Shown here in pieces: positions 31,601-42,290 of a DNA stretch of 64,000 nucleotides. The notes below the pieces were generated by a model that worked only from the letters and a program-made list of their open reading frames with translations, searched no databases and was not told the origin of the DNA. Both the position numbers and the translations under genes were made by a program. Position 1 is the stretch's first letter. Every line of letters begins with the position of its first letter. The stretch is from Norana najaformis (taxonomy: Eukaryota; Annelida; Clitellata; Crassiclitellata; Hormogastridae), in the NCBI GenBank assembly GCA_964023275.1, contig OZ029914.1, positions 29,711,707 through 29,775,706 on the forward strand, in the 5' to 3' direction.

Positions 31601-34600
31601 TTATGATTTAGAATCGTTGTGGGGATAATTTTACCCCGCTGGTTGACCTTTAAAGCACGAAACCCTCTTAAGACAGCCAAGAAACACCTATAAAACGTAT
31701 CTACTACACCTGTGTTCCTCTTCACTGATTGTCTTCGTATTTGCCGGCATGGCCTGGAGGAATTCCTCGAAGCTCAGCGATCCGTCACAGTCTAAATCAT
31801 TGGCACTCATGATGCCCTAAAAACACAACCAACGAAGCATCACCAGATCACTAGTTCGGTCATCACATTCGGATGCGAACAAAAACCTATCACTAACTCT
31901 GACATCATTTAGATAGAAACTTAACACTAACTCTAACATAATTTAGACAAAAATTATCACTAACTCTGACATCATTTAGATAGAAACTTATCACTAACTA
32001 ACATCGTTTAGATAGAAAGTTATCACTAACTCTGACATCATTTAGATAGAAACTTAACACTAACTCTAACATAATTTAGACAAAAATTATCACTAACTCT
32101 GACATCATTTAGATAGAAACTTATCACTAACTAACATCATTTAGATAGAAACTTATCACTAACTCTGACATCATTTAGATAGAAACTTAACACTAACTCT
32201 AACATAATTTAGACAAAAATTATCACTAACTCTGACATCATTTAGATAGAAACTTATCACTAACTAACATCATTTAGATAGAAAGTTATCACTAACTCTG
32301 ACATCATTTAGATAGAAACTTATCACTAACTAACATCATTTAGATAGAAAGTTATCACTAACTCTGACATCATTTAGATAGAAACTTATCACTAACTAAC
32401 ATCATTTAGATAGAAACTTATCACTAACTCTAACATCATTTAGATAGAAACTTATCACTAACTAACATCATTTAGATAGAAAGTTATCACTAACTCTGAC
32501 ATCATTTAGATAGAAACGTATCACTAACTCTGACATCATTTAGATAGAAACTTATCACTAACTAACATCATTTAGATAGAAAGTTATCACTAACTCTGAC
32601 ATCATTTAGATAGAAACTTATCACTAACTAACATCATTTAGATAGAAACTTATCACTAACTCTAACATCATTTAGATAGAAACTTATCACTAACTAACAT
32701 CATTTAGATAGAAAGTTATCACTAACTCTGACATCATTTAGATAGAAACGTATCACTAACTCTGACATCATTTAGATAGAAACTTATCACTAACTAACAT
32801 CATTTAGATAGAAAGTTATCACTAACTCTGACATCATTTAGATAGAAACTTATCACTAACTAACATCATTTAGATAGAAAGTTATCACTAACTCTGACAT
32901 CATTTAGATAGAAACTTATCACTAACTAACATCATTTAGATAGAAAGTTATCACTAACTCTGACATCATTTAGACAGAAACTTATCACTAACTCTGACAT
33001 CGTTTAGACAAAACTTACCACTAACTCTAACATCATTTAGACAAGCGATGAGTGCCTTTGAAAGGCTCCTAATGGCGCAGCTGTACATGTCCAAATAGAT
33101 ATTTGCATGACTACATGCCAGCATCAAATTTAAAACGATTTCAACATGCTAACTGAACACTATTTGCTAAATGAATTTCAATCCCATATCCTGCATTTCT
33201 GTTATGTTGTAATAGTAAACTTATACAGCCCAGGAAAAGCTACCGATGGACGCTTCCGGTGCGAATTTCTCGCGGTAATACAGAAAGAGACAGAAAGCTG
33301 CGATATTCCTGCGTTCTATAATAACTAGAGCACGAATTTAGTTTAGTTGGAGGATGGTTCCACGGTGAAAGCCAACCACTGCAGCAGTCTTTTCTTATCA
33401 TATATGATAAATAGATATATGCATGAATACACGTCAGCATAGATATATGCATGAATACACGTCAGCATAGATATATGCATGATCTCGCACTTCTCGTCTT
33501 GTTTCTTTTAATGTCTTTCATTTTATTAGCACCGATGTAAGAAATTTTAATGTGTCAGCGGCGGTCATGTTTGCTGTTGTTGATGAGTCTCGTTCTTCGT
33601 TCTGTCATTGGCGGATTTTGCTCTAAATCTGTCACGTTTTCAGACGATTAACGTATCCGATTCTGCATTTCTGATTTATTTCTATGATCTCTGTAGATTT
33701 TATGCAAATCTGAGTAGTATTCGGACACCTTCAGACGTTTTTGTCCTGACCACCATTTTGAAACTTGAATTGGTTGATGTTGACTTAAAACTTATACATG
33801 CCGTCTGTGACTGGTAATTCATGAATTCAGATACCACTGGACAACAAATATTATCAAAAGTTTTGCTTCCTGAAAATTTTTGGTGATTATGATAAATTAC
33901 TTCAGCTGAACACAAATATAATTTCAGATTGACTGTATCACTTAGTCATTTGGAGAAACATGAAATTAACTTTTATTGAGTTTAGCATGTTTAATCACAC
34001 AATGATGCTGACATATTGCATTAGTTCAACTGAGCTAAAAGTGTTTTGCTGCTAATTTTCGTTGATCGTGCGCTATAGAGAGGTCGTCATCGTTTGATCA
34101 AGAGGGATATCCGAACGCGGTGCATTCTACCATCAACCCACGATATGCCAGTCGGTGTGCTTAACAGTGTGCAGCGAACGCTTGGGTAGTTTTTAGTCCA
34201 CATCCTCAACGCGACACGAACCAGGAGCTTTAATCATAGTGTCAAATGTCAACCCTGGATGGGACTATAATCTTTGGCTTTTGCGTGTGTGTACGAGATC
34301 CCGCCAGTAGTGATTTTTCAGCTATTCAAGAATTATTTGCTAATAGATAAACTTGTTGTTCCTAATCGACTCTAACTTCATCATTTTAAGCCAGCTAGTA
34401 GCACCTCTGAGTGGTATTTAAAAGGATTCGTCGAAACTCTATTCAACGACATGCATAAGTATCCTATCTTCGTTGATGTTACACAAAAATCGGCCGACGC
34501 TTGCTGCTCCAGGGCTAAATTTTGCATTTTTAGGTTATGTTTTTGATTTTTCTTGCTATTCTTAATTTTCTCTCTCTTCTTCCATCCAACTTTATAGACC

Positions 34601-37600
34601 AGCTAATTTGTTGAATTCATTCTTCACACTTTAGTTATCATCCTCCGTTATTCTGCTTTGTTTCCATATATATTCTTTCTTATCAGTCCGCTCATTTACT
34701 ATCCTATGAGCGTCGTTGTCATTACAATCTTTTTACCCTAACACCAAATTTACTCTCACGACTTGACAAACAGGATTCTGATCCTGCGCTGACTTAAAAA
34801 AACCTGGCTTTTGCAGATATTTCTGTTTCGGCCTTTCATTCAAAACTGAAAACATACCTTTTTCACAGATCCTATCCTGATACCCCTTCTTCCTGTTATC
34901 TCTCTCCCCTCTCCAACCCCAAACATCACCCCCGGTAGCTGTCACGCTGTCTCTCCATCTGACTTTTGGATTTTGACCTGGAACCGAACCCTTTTGCCTA
35001 TCGATTTTGTTTTGACTGAGCGCCTGTGAATAAGCTGGTCCTCGCGGCCCGGCTTTCGTTGGGCGCTGTAGTAATCTCGGGATTACGATTACGATTATAT
35101 AGTTAAACGCCAGAAATTAAGCTGGTTTTCCGGACGAAGTTGTTTTATAGCGCTGCAAAAATTTCGAAGATTAGCATAACATTCTTCTCTTTCTCATTTT
35201 TATTTTCGTTCTCAACATCATCGATCATCATTTGTCTTAAATGGCATGGCGCCCATTAAAATGGGCAGCGGTGGTGAAGGATCTCACCCAGTAAATTCAT
35301 TGAAAAATGAGCAGCGTTGAGACCATACGGTCGCTATAAAAAAACATGTACATTTACATTTTGGTCGATTCCAGAGCATTCAGCAAAATACTAAGGACAA
35401 AATGGTCAAAGCGGTTGAATGAGGCTTAACAGTAGTTGTAAACAGAAATGATGCATCTTCAAATTCTCTCCCTCTACATCTCTCTCTCGCTCTCGCTCTC
35501 TGTCTTTCAGTTTCTCTTTGTCTGTCTGTCTGTTTATCTCAACTGTAGGATCACGGTACAGGTGGCAGACGAAACGACGATGCTACATCACCACAGCACT
35601 CTAAACCTCACGAGGCTCTAGATACACACAACACTGCCTCGTATATAAATTATCAGTCGATCTCATCTTAAAACTGCATCCTTACGCAACTCTGTTGATC
35701 TGCCGTCTCGTTACTCGAGAGCCCAGCGGAATTTATAAAATATTAATCGCTAAATGGTCTAATTCACCCGCAGAAAACAGCACCATCAGATATCTGATGT
35801 GATTATCGATGCGAGGTCGACGAACACCAGATGCCCATTTCTAGAATAATTATGACATAGTTTAGGTAAGTTCTCTTTAAGTGGCTGAAATCTAATCTAC
35901 TGTTCAAAAACTCATTTGCCGCTTTCTAATCCATCTGTATGTTCATTAGTTGTTACAGTCCGTCTGTCTTCCGTCTGTCCAGTTATACACGTCTTTTTCA
36001 TCAAATTAAAACTTCTATAGCGCCGTTTTTTATAATGCACAGGGCCCTGAGTCAGTTTCAAGAGGTCAGTCCCTAAGATAGAGAGACAGCCACAGCAGGA
36101 CAAGCGTGTCGAAACAAGTATGCTGTAGGTCGTAAGTCCAGATGGGAATGAAAACAAGAAATAATGGGGATCGGATCAGACTTTGACGAAGCTTCATAGG
36201 CCTACTGCTGTTGCCAAAAAAAGCGCCATACACGAATTGACAACGTTCAGGCAACGTAGGCCTACTATTGTGCATGTATGGCGACGACAAACAGGCCATG
36301 CCAGAGCTCTGCCAACTATGATATCCCTCAAGAGGTTGGACTAGACCAGCTGGACGTCCTTGCCACAAATGGTGATGAGCAATAGAGTCTGGCTTGAGCT
36401 CCCTGAGTTTCTGACTACACGTGGCCTAGAGACGAACCCAGAATATAGACGGCTGGCACGAGTTGTGGAAACGGCATCCCTCCATTTAGGGACTTGTCGT
36501 AGGTGATGACTGCTGTACATGGGGTATGTATGGCTTATGTAATATATGATCATGGGACTTGTTCCGCTATCTACTCTTGTCCGCTCAGGCTGTTCTCTCA
36601 ACTTCTCTTATGTTATTCAGGTCGTGGTTCAAGACTCCCTTCTTCCCATCATGCTCATCGACTGTAGACGGCTTCCTTCCGGTTTAATAACGAACTGTAC
36701 CTTCACTTCAAAGAGACTATCGCCCTTGTATGTCTTGACAACGCCGCTTTAGACGCCTTCAGATTAAATACTGGATACATTTTTCATGCGAAAGAAATAC
36801 AAAGTTACTACAGCCAATAATGCATTTAAATATGAACAGTCGTAATTTTAACGGTTATCCATTAGCTTTATGTGTGCTATATTGAATGTAATATAAACAT
36901 GTACGTATAGCATACTTGAACTGTATTTAAGCTCATAATTTGATATACAGCATCGCAAGAAATCCGGAAAAACGATTGCGAATATTCTAAATTTTATTGG
37001 CTCTCAGGTAACGTTGTGTAATTATGCTGTATCGTATATTCTACATTGCATATTTTTCATTGTATATTGTTTATTGTATATTGTATTTTGTACATTGTAT
37101 ATTGTACATTGTGTATTCTATATTGTACATTGGATATTCTATATTGTATAGGCTTGTAATATAAACAAATATATATTATATACTTTAACTGCAGATAAGT
37201 TGTTGTATAGGAAGTCACTTGCACAGGACCATGGCACAGGAGTCCAGGAGATGAAGAGGTGGTCAGATGGACTCGCCAACAGGATTTACAGGCAGCCGAA
37301 ACCGTGGTAAAGAAGCGAAACTTAGATATCAATCTCTTGAACTTTGCCAGAGGTCTGATATATGGCGAACTGCTGGAAAATAATGAAGAAAAATAAGGTA
37401 GTAATTCTATCACAAAACACCAAAGGACTCTTTTCTCAATCAGGTCTCTTTCTTTTGTTCATGCGCGTCATTGTTTCTCTCTATCTGTTTGTCTGTCTGC
37501 TTCCTGCCTGCCTCTCTCTCTCTATCTTTGCGTGTCTGTGTATGTCTTGCTGCGTCTGTGCCTTATTAACTGTGTCTATCTGTCTGTCTGCCTGTGAAAC

Positions 37601-38759
37601 ATTATACTTAGGAGAGAACAGCACACGGAAATAACTGATCGTGTCATCCTGGGTATCGACATTTCTCGGCTCGTTTGAAACTTTAAACCTGTTTACATAG
37701 ACAGACAAAGAGACACGCGCAGACAGACAGACAGTGACAGACATACATACACAGGGAAAGAGAAAGAATGCCAGAGTCGGAGAAACAGAAAACAAAGAGG
37801 TTTTGATAGAAACAGACGCACTCATACGCTAAGTACATGTATGTGTGCATAGGTCTGTGTATATATATATATATATGTAATAACTATATATAGACTATAT
37901 ATAAACATACACATAAGTCCACATATACACAAATATATGTATTGCTTCGCATATGAATAGCGGCGTTTAATTGATATGAACGTCGTACGTAGGCGTGTAA
38001 GTACGTCTGCACCGAAGGTCGGCGATGGACCCAGCAGATGCTGCTGCTGCTGCTGTTGACAGCGTCGGTGATGGGGGTCGGAAGGATGAAGAGGGGAGCT
38101 GGATAATGGGAGGAGGCAGCAGCAGCATGGATGCTGCGAGTATCGGAAGCGACTGTCGCCGTCAAATAAATGATGGAGTCTCCGGAGAATTCGAAAGAGA
38201 TTAAATCGATGGACAGGAGCGTCGAAGAATTAGAGTTAAGTACAGTGGATGACAGGAGCATCATGATAATGATGACGACTACCACGACGACGACGATGAT
38301 GACGATGATGATGATGCCGATGACACGTGACGTTAATTAATTGCCGTCGATGTTTAAGCTGCTGCTGCTGCTGCTGATGATGATGATGTGATGGGCGATA
38401 ATGCACATGATGTTGATGCATGAAGGCAGTGATTCAGGCTGCTCCTATTGTTTTCTTTGTTGATCCGTTGCTTATCGTGGTGATAATAACGACTCTAACA
38501 ATACTAACAACTTAATAACTAGGACGATGATGATGTTGAAGTGACAATCGTAATCGTAATCGTAAACCGGAAGTTATAGTTGCAGGACGTGACGTACCTC
38601 GACTTGTTCGTCGGTGAATCTGTATCCAAGACGACGGGATGCTGTGCGTAGTTCTTTGGCGCTGATTGATCCATCTCCGTTCAGGTCGAACATCTTGAAG
38701 TGCTCCTTGTAGAAGCGAAGCTCATCCTCCGTGAACTGCCTCGTCTTTCTCGATGCCAT
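19459..38759 (-). CDS. six-EF-hand calmodulin-like calcium-binding protein (4 coding exons)
   Basis: Exons 38598-38759, 31710-31816, 22066-22272 and 19459-19657 (minus strand) join in phase to encode 224 residues. Six canonical 12-residue EF loops are visible: DLNGDGSISAKE (25-36), DLDCDGSLSFEE (61-72), DQDGSGSVSAAE (102-113), DKNGDGQLTFEE (137-148), DKDNSGSISTDE (171-182) and DTNKDGELQYGE (205-216). All have acidic or Asn ligands at 1/3/5, Gly at 6 and Glu at 12, so all should bind calcium. They form three EF pairs; pair 1 is split between exons 1 and 2, while pairs 2 and 3 each fill one exon. No signal peptide or membrane segment is seen, so it is probably cytosolic. The six loops recall calbindin-type proteins, but it is shorter than their usual 260-275 residues and the helices look calmodulin/troponin C-like. 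The partner is unknown. Confidence 0.85.
19658..22065 (-). other. intron 3 of the six-EF-hand gene
   Basis: 2.4 kb, GC...AG if the GCGAGT donor is right. 19860-20900 holds several broken open frames (for example RIKTFFEKKSGPEYIACWGK at 20128-20184) that may be a decayed mobile element I could not identify. A GTTACG-rich degenerate patch lies at 21200-21415. Confidence 0.5.
22066..22272 (-). CDS. six-EF-hand protein, coding exon 3
   Basis: 207 bases, 68 full codons between split Arg codons. Acceptor GGATATAAG. It encodes MAEVRRKFAEFDQDGSGSVS and ARYDKNGDGQLTFEEFVSFY, giving EF loops 3 and 4. The donor that keeps the frame into exon 4 is GCAAG|GCGAGT, a GC donor. Confidence 0.85.
22427..22617 (-). 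mobile_element. tRNA-derived SINE, copy 2 with duplicated box B
   Basis: The minus strand begins GGGGAACGGTAACCGATTGG TTAAAGCGCTCGGCTTGTAA (tRNA-like 5' half with box A) and has two tandem box B words, GGGTTCGAGCACGGGTTCGA GCC. It is too diverged and broken for a functional tRNA gene. Confidence 0.7.
22977..28389. repeat. 41-bp tandem array, 132 units, almost perfectly homogeneous
   Basis: The unit is a CATCATTTAACTTAAGTTCT half (with the palindrome AACTTAAGTT) followed by CATTTTGGTAAATACACAGGG. Its length of 5413 bases equals 132 x 41 plus one extra G at 24901-24904. Apart from the diverged first unit and one G in unit 2, I saw only one variable base: CACAGGG (A type, about 99 units) or CAGAGGG (B type, 33 units). 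It lies inside intron 2 of the six-EF-hand gene. All frames are closed by TAA, so it is not coding. There are no spacers. Confidence 0.98.
29812..29880 (-). mobile_element. GATTAC-tailed repeat, copy 4 (short)
   Basis: GGTAATCGTAATCGTAATCC, CGAGATTTCTACAGCGCCCA and CACGGGGACCAGCTTAT match the tail end of the family; similarity stops after 29880. Confidence 0.7.
31710..31816 (-). CDS. six-EF-hand protein, coding exon 2
   Basis: 107 bases. Acceptor GTTTTTAG, donor CACAG|GTGTAG. It encodes GIMSANDLDCDGSLSFEEFL and QAMPANTKTISEEEH. The spacing from TDEQVE of exon 1 to the loop matches calmodulin exactly, so no exon is missing between them. It is too short to stand out as an ORF on its own. Confidence 0.85.
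31886..33043. repeat. 34/32-bp dimeric minisatellite in intron 1 of the six-EF-hand gene
   Basis: About 1.16 kb of alternating units. One is ACTCTGACATCATTTAGA plus TAGAAACTTATCACTA (34 bp); the other begins AACTAACATCATTTAGATAG with AAAGTTATC (32 bp). Together they make a 66-bp dimer. Variant units with TAACATAATTTAGACAAAAA occur mainly near the left end. The array starts about 70 bp from exon 2, on its 5' side. Confidence 0.93.
34958..35096 (+). mobile_element. GATTAC-tailed repeat, copy 2
   Basis: Contains CTTTTGCCTATCGATTTTGT, GAGCGCCTGTGAATAAGCTG and TGGGCGCTGTAGTAATCTCG, then GGATTACGATTACGATTA. Same orientation as copy 1 and about 85-90% alike by eye. Confidence 0.8.
35235..35362 (+). 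mobile_element. SINE-like repeat, copy 1
   Basis: CTTAAATGGCATGGCGCCCA, GGGCAGCGGTGGTGAAGGA, GACCATACGGTCGCTATA and ACATGTACATTTACATTTT align along their full length with 46602-46728. Family unknown. Confidence 0.75.
38598..38759 (-). CDS. six-EF-hand protein, coding exon 1
   Basis: 54 codons from ATG at 38759 in a good Kozak context (GGGAAG ATG G). It encodes MASRKTRQFTEDELRFYKEH and the first EF loop DLNGDGSISAKE, ending TDEQVE at donor GAG|GTACGT in phase 0. The open frame reaches upstream to 38828, but the ATG with the good context is preferred. Confidence 0.85.
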
Positions 38760-38980
38760 CTTCCCTGTCTTCAGACAATAGCCACTGTTCTCTACAGAAC
38801 TACAGCGATGTATGTCTTCAGAATGCAATGAGTAAGCTGTGTTCTTTGGGACAATTGCAACGAAGAAGAACGAGAAGAACGTAAAGTTGAGACAGGCCTG
38901 AGTCAGTTGTAATTGTAATTGTAATTCAATTGTAATTAATTACTGTTTGATTATGTAATTGTGATTGTAATGGATTTGTG

Positions 38981-39245
38981 CAGTGCTTTTTTCAGACGCA
39001 ACGCTCCGGAACGGTGTTCCGGCACCTTTTTCGGCTAATAAAAAATAATTTATTTTTTAATGAAAGAATTGTTTTACTAAGTTATTTTAATTATGCAATA
39101 TAATGTAACTTATTTTAATTCAATTTCAGTGCTTACAACTTGACACTGTTTTCAGTTTTTATTGATTGATAAAAATAATGAAATTTTAGCACAAGATTCC
39201 ATAATTGTTCTGTTCCGGATCCTTTTTTGTAGAAATAAAGCACTG
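38981..39245. mobile_element. hAT-type MITE with intact ends and 8-bp target duplication
   Basis: 265 bases starting CAGTGCTTTTTTCAG and ending GAAATAAAGCACTG, inverted ends matching over about 14 bases. It is flanked on both sides by the identical 8-mer GATTTGTG (38973-38980 and 39246-39253), the duplication length of the hAT superfamily. The inner parts also mirror around TCCGGAACGG and TGTTCCGGATCC. No transposase is encoded. The intact duplication suggests a fairly recent insertion, about 0.2 kb upstream of the six-EF-hand ATG. Confidence 0.88.
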
Positions 39246-39253
39246 GATTTGTG

Positions 39254-40747
39254 AAACCATCAATTACATATAATTGTAACTGAAATTATGTAATTGTAAT
39301 TGTACTTGTAATTGGCATGTGGCTATTGATTCTTTGTCAATAACTGAAAACAGTTCACAATCACTTAGTCGTATTACTTATTCCCTTAAAAGTTATCTAA
39401 CTTCCTTAAATGGTTTCTTGCCATGTTTAGTATTTCTGTTTTCTGGCTTGATCAGAGGGGTAAAGGTTTATATAACTTTCACGGTTCAAAGTTAAATTGA
39501 GCTGGATATTTGAAAAGTTGTTTGAATTATTAAATATGAATAAAAGGAAGCCAATGGGTATTTTTTACTATTTTGAAAAGTCAGAGATATATAAAGTAGA
39601 AGCAGCTAGCGTTAAAGTGCATGTAAGTAAGTAAGTAATGCATTTGTTAACACGCCATATGTTCATCGACTGAGCGAGGAATCGTAGGCGTATGTGCACT
39701 GAGTTGGCGTCATACTGTAAGAAAGCCACATCGAATTTGGTTACGCATATGCAGGTGAGTGAATTTCTTAAAATTTGTCTGTTTGAAGTTTAATTCACAG
39801 AACATGAGGTCTATTATGTTGACAAAACGGAGGCCTAAGATTGTTTACATTACATTATGAGCAGCAGTCTGGATGCTTGAAAAATATTATTGGGGTATTT
39901 TGAAGTTACTACATAGGTCTATGCACGTTATATGAATCAAACTATCAACAGGGCTGTCGACATTATAGTGTGCGGTTTTCAGCTACCAAGTGCATTGCGT
40001 GGATCCACAATGTATTTTTTTATCCCTAACCCAGTAGCGTGAAATTTGTATCTTTTGAATTTAGACAAAAAGCGGTAAAATTCCACTTTGACCCCCCGTG
40101 GCTGATCAAGTTTAAACGGTATGATCGCCCCCGAGAAAGAGAAAATAGAGCATTGCGAGCTCCAAACAGTGATTCTCCAATAAATAAATAAGAAAGTATT
40201 CAACGAGCAACAAACACAATAAGACACGTTTGTACAAAACTATTGAGCTGAAAGAAACTATTTACCTTGGTAAGTTTCTTATATACATATAAGAATGTTC
40301 AAGAATATTCACGACGAAAAGCGTGTGAAAATGACACTGAATAGACATTGTTGCACAAGTCACAATGTGCTTCCAACGTAGACCTATCTGCAAGAGTTCG
40401 CCTGGAAAGGTGTCTTTCTTCATGAAAACATTTTCTTGAGCAGTCCTATATGTATATCAGAAACTTACTCTACTGAATAATTTCTTTCACCCAATAAAAG
40501 ATTTGTTAAAACAGCATTAAGCACTTACAGTGACATTGAGAATGTAACTACAATAATTAGGCTTGCTCTTTTTCTTTTCTCTTTGACGAAATAAACATAC
40601 AAGTGGGGCGGGCGGTAACACAAAACCAGATTTTGAACTTATGATGTCACCAAAAAGTAATTGTAATATTAATTCTAATTAACTCAATTTATCAGAGCCA
40701 TGTATTGATTCTTTGTCATTAGATACAGGTGTTTAATAAACACAAAG

Positions 40748-40810
<63 letters not shown>

Positions 40811-41910
40811 TAATACTAATACTAATAGGCTAAATACAAAAGTAATTGTAATTTAAATGATTTTTTTATAATGTAATTGACCGAAGCCTGGAATTGAGAT
40901 GAGGAGGATAAGGAGGCAAAAAAGGAGCAGCACAAGAAACAGAAGGATGAGTAAAAAGAAATTTTGAATTAGAAAAAGACAAGAATTAATTTAGAAGAGG
41001 AAGCAAAGAAGAAAACAGAAGAGCAAGGAGAGGAGAATGGGTAAAAGAGAAGAAAAGGAAGTTATCGTTTTTGTTGGTGGTGGTGGCGGCGGCGTTGGTT
41101 TTACACCAAGATGATGATGATGATGATGATGATTAAAGAGATGATGATGATGAAGACGACGATGACGAGGACGACGACGAAGACAATGACAGTGATGATG
41201 GTGCTAATAACGACGATGATGCCAAGTTGGCGACGATGATGCCGACAATGGCATAGTCCTCGTAAAACGCAACTGGATTATCCAACAGATAGGCATATTC
41301 ATTATAATATTGCTTTAAAAGTAACTTAGTGTTTAGTTACGTTTTCTATGCAGTAAATTATATGTAATACAAATATATTCACTCGACAGATACTGGATTC
41401 TTTAAGGGTAGACTATTTAGAAAAAGAGAGGAAAGGTCTAGCAGAAATCAAAAGTCCAAAGAGAGGTTACAAGTGAAGTGCATCCGCGTGAAAAGAGCCT
41501 GGGAAATCGAAGGAAAGCGACAGGAAAATTTCTATAAGTAATAAGAAATTTTAGCGCTTTAAAACCTAGAAACCAACTCTAAAGTGTTGAGGATTTGAGG
41601 ATTTGTTAAAAGGTCGTAAGAATTTTTCCACCATGCAACAATGACATTAACCTCTGGATAAAACTGGTTCAAACAATTAACCGCACACTGCATGTTTTAA
41701 ACGCAAAAACTTACTGCTAATGTAAAAATAATTTAAGAACCTATTTACAACTGATGACGTCCTAATGCGTCTTTATCGTTACTGCCGTTATTTTTATTGT
41801 CATTGCTTTTATCATCATCGTCGTCGTTGTCATCATTAATGTCGTAATCGTCGCCGTCGCCGTCGTCACCTTATTCTGTTAATAGTCGTTATCATCTGCG
41901 CAGTCCGTAC
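39254..41910. other. region between hAT MITE and candidate 5' exon
   Basis: AT-rich with AATTGTAATT-like repeats near 39270-39315, a hAT-like end word CAGTAGCGTGAAATTTGT at 40032-40049 without a recognisable partner, (AAT)n at 40749-40810 and GAT/GAC triplet runs at 41110-41240. A TCG/GTC patch lies at 41800-41875. If the noncoding-exon model holds, this is an intron of the six-EF-hand gene. Confidence 0.5.
40749..40810. repeat. (AAT)n microsatellite
   Basis: About 20 units, uninterrupted. Confidence 0.95.
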
Positions 41911-42290
41911 CTTGTGGAGTGGCGTAGAATACAATCGGTCGACTTCACAGTCCGCAGTTGATGTCCTGCTGGTCTTCGCTTCTTTCGTCTCTCACTCTTG
42001 CTGCAGCGCAAATCGAACTGGCGAACGGCAACGAACGGCGAAGCTTATTAAGTAGAAAACCCCTCCCTCCTTCCTCTCTCCCTCCCTCACTTCGTCCGTC
42101 GTCCACTCTGACCCATCCTCCCTTTTACCCCTTCCCTCCTCGCGCCTCTTCGGTCTCTCCAAAGGACCTGCGCCGGCAGCTTCCATGCGCGCTTGATTGG
42201 TCCATTAACGATTGTATCGCGCGCCGGGCAACATGTGCTCCGCTGCCCAACCCCCAGCTTTTCTGTCCCCGTCCCCGGTGTTAGCAGCAA
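41911..42290 (-). promoter_or_regulatory. candidate CpG-containing promoter and 5' noncoding exon for the six-EF-hand gene
   Basis: On the minus strand, CpG-rich words (GCGCGCGATAC, AAGCGCGCATGG, GCCGGCGCAGG) surround a CCAAT box, GGACCAATCAAGCG, near 42190-42203. Downstream on the same strand lies a good splice donor, CACAAG|GTACGG, at 41911/41910. That could end a noncoding first exon spliced to an acceptor just upstream of the ATG at 38759. This is inference: no transcript evidence is available and no TATA box was found. Confidence 0.3.

Larger units (their letters stand above)
22273..31709 (-). other. intron 2 of the six-EF-hand gene, outside the 41-bp array
   Basis: A 9.4-kb intron, most of it the 41-bp tandem array. 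Next to exon 3 (22273-22976) there is a TATGTA-rich patch and a tRNA-derived SINE. From 28390 to 31709 the sequence is mostly unremarkable: a GATTAC-tailed repeat at 29812-29880, a degenerate TGTAATG/TGCATT patch at 29935-30115, and short open frames at 30227-30541 and 30834-31167 that match nothing recognised. Confidence 0.6.
33044..38597 (-). other. intron 1 of the six-EF-hand gene, outside the 34/32-bp array
   Basis: About 5.5 kb. It holds two and a half copies of a 28-bp repeat at 33412-33483 (core ATATATGCATGAATACACG), a GATTAC-tailed element at 34958-35096, a SINE at 35235-35362, CT-rich runs at 35465-35540, a TATTGTA degenerate repeat at 37035-37165, a TCTG/CAGA mirror at 37440-37830, and CTG/GAT triplet runs at 38035-38060 and 38275-38400. 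No conserved exon was recognised. Confidence 0.6.

Noticed and set aside
36066-36601. Overlapping minus-strand open frames of 80-100 codons
   Set aside because: Three frames overlap without motif or consistent codon bias; the region has short repeat words such as TATAGCGCCGTT, suggesting decayed repeats.
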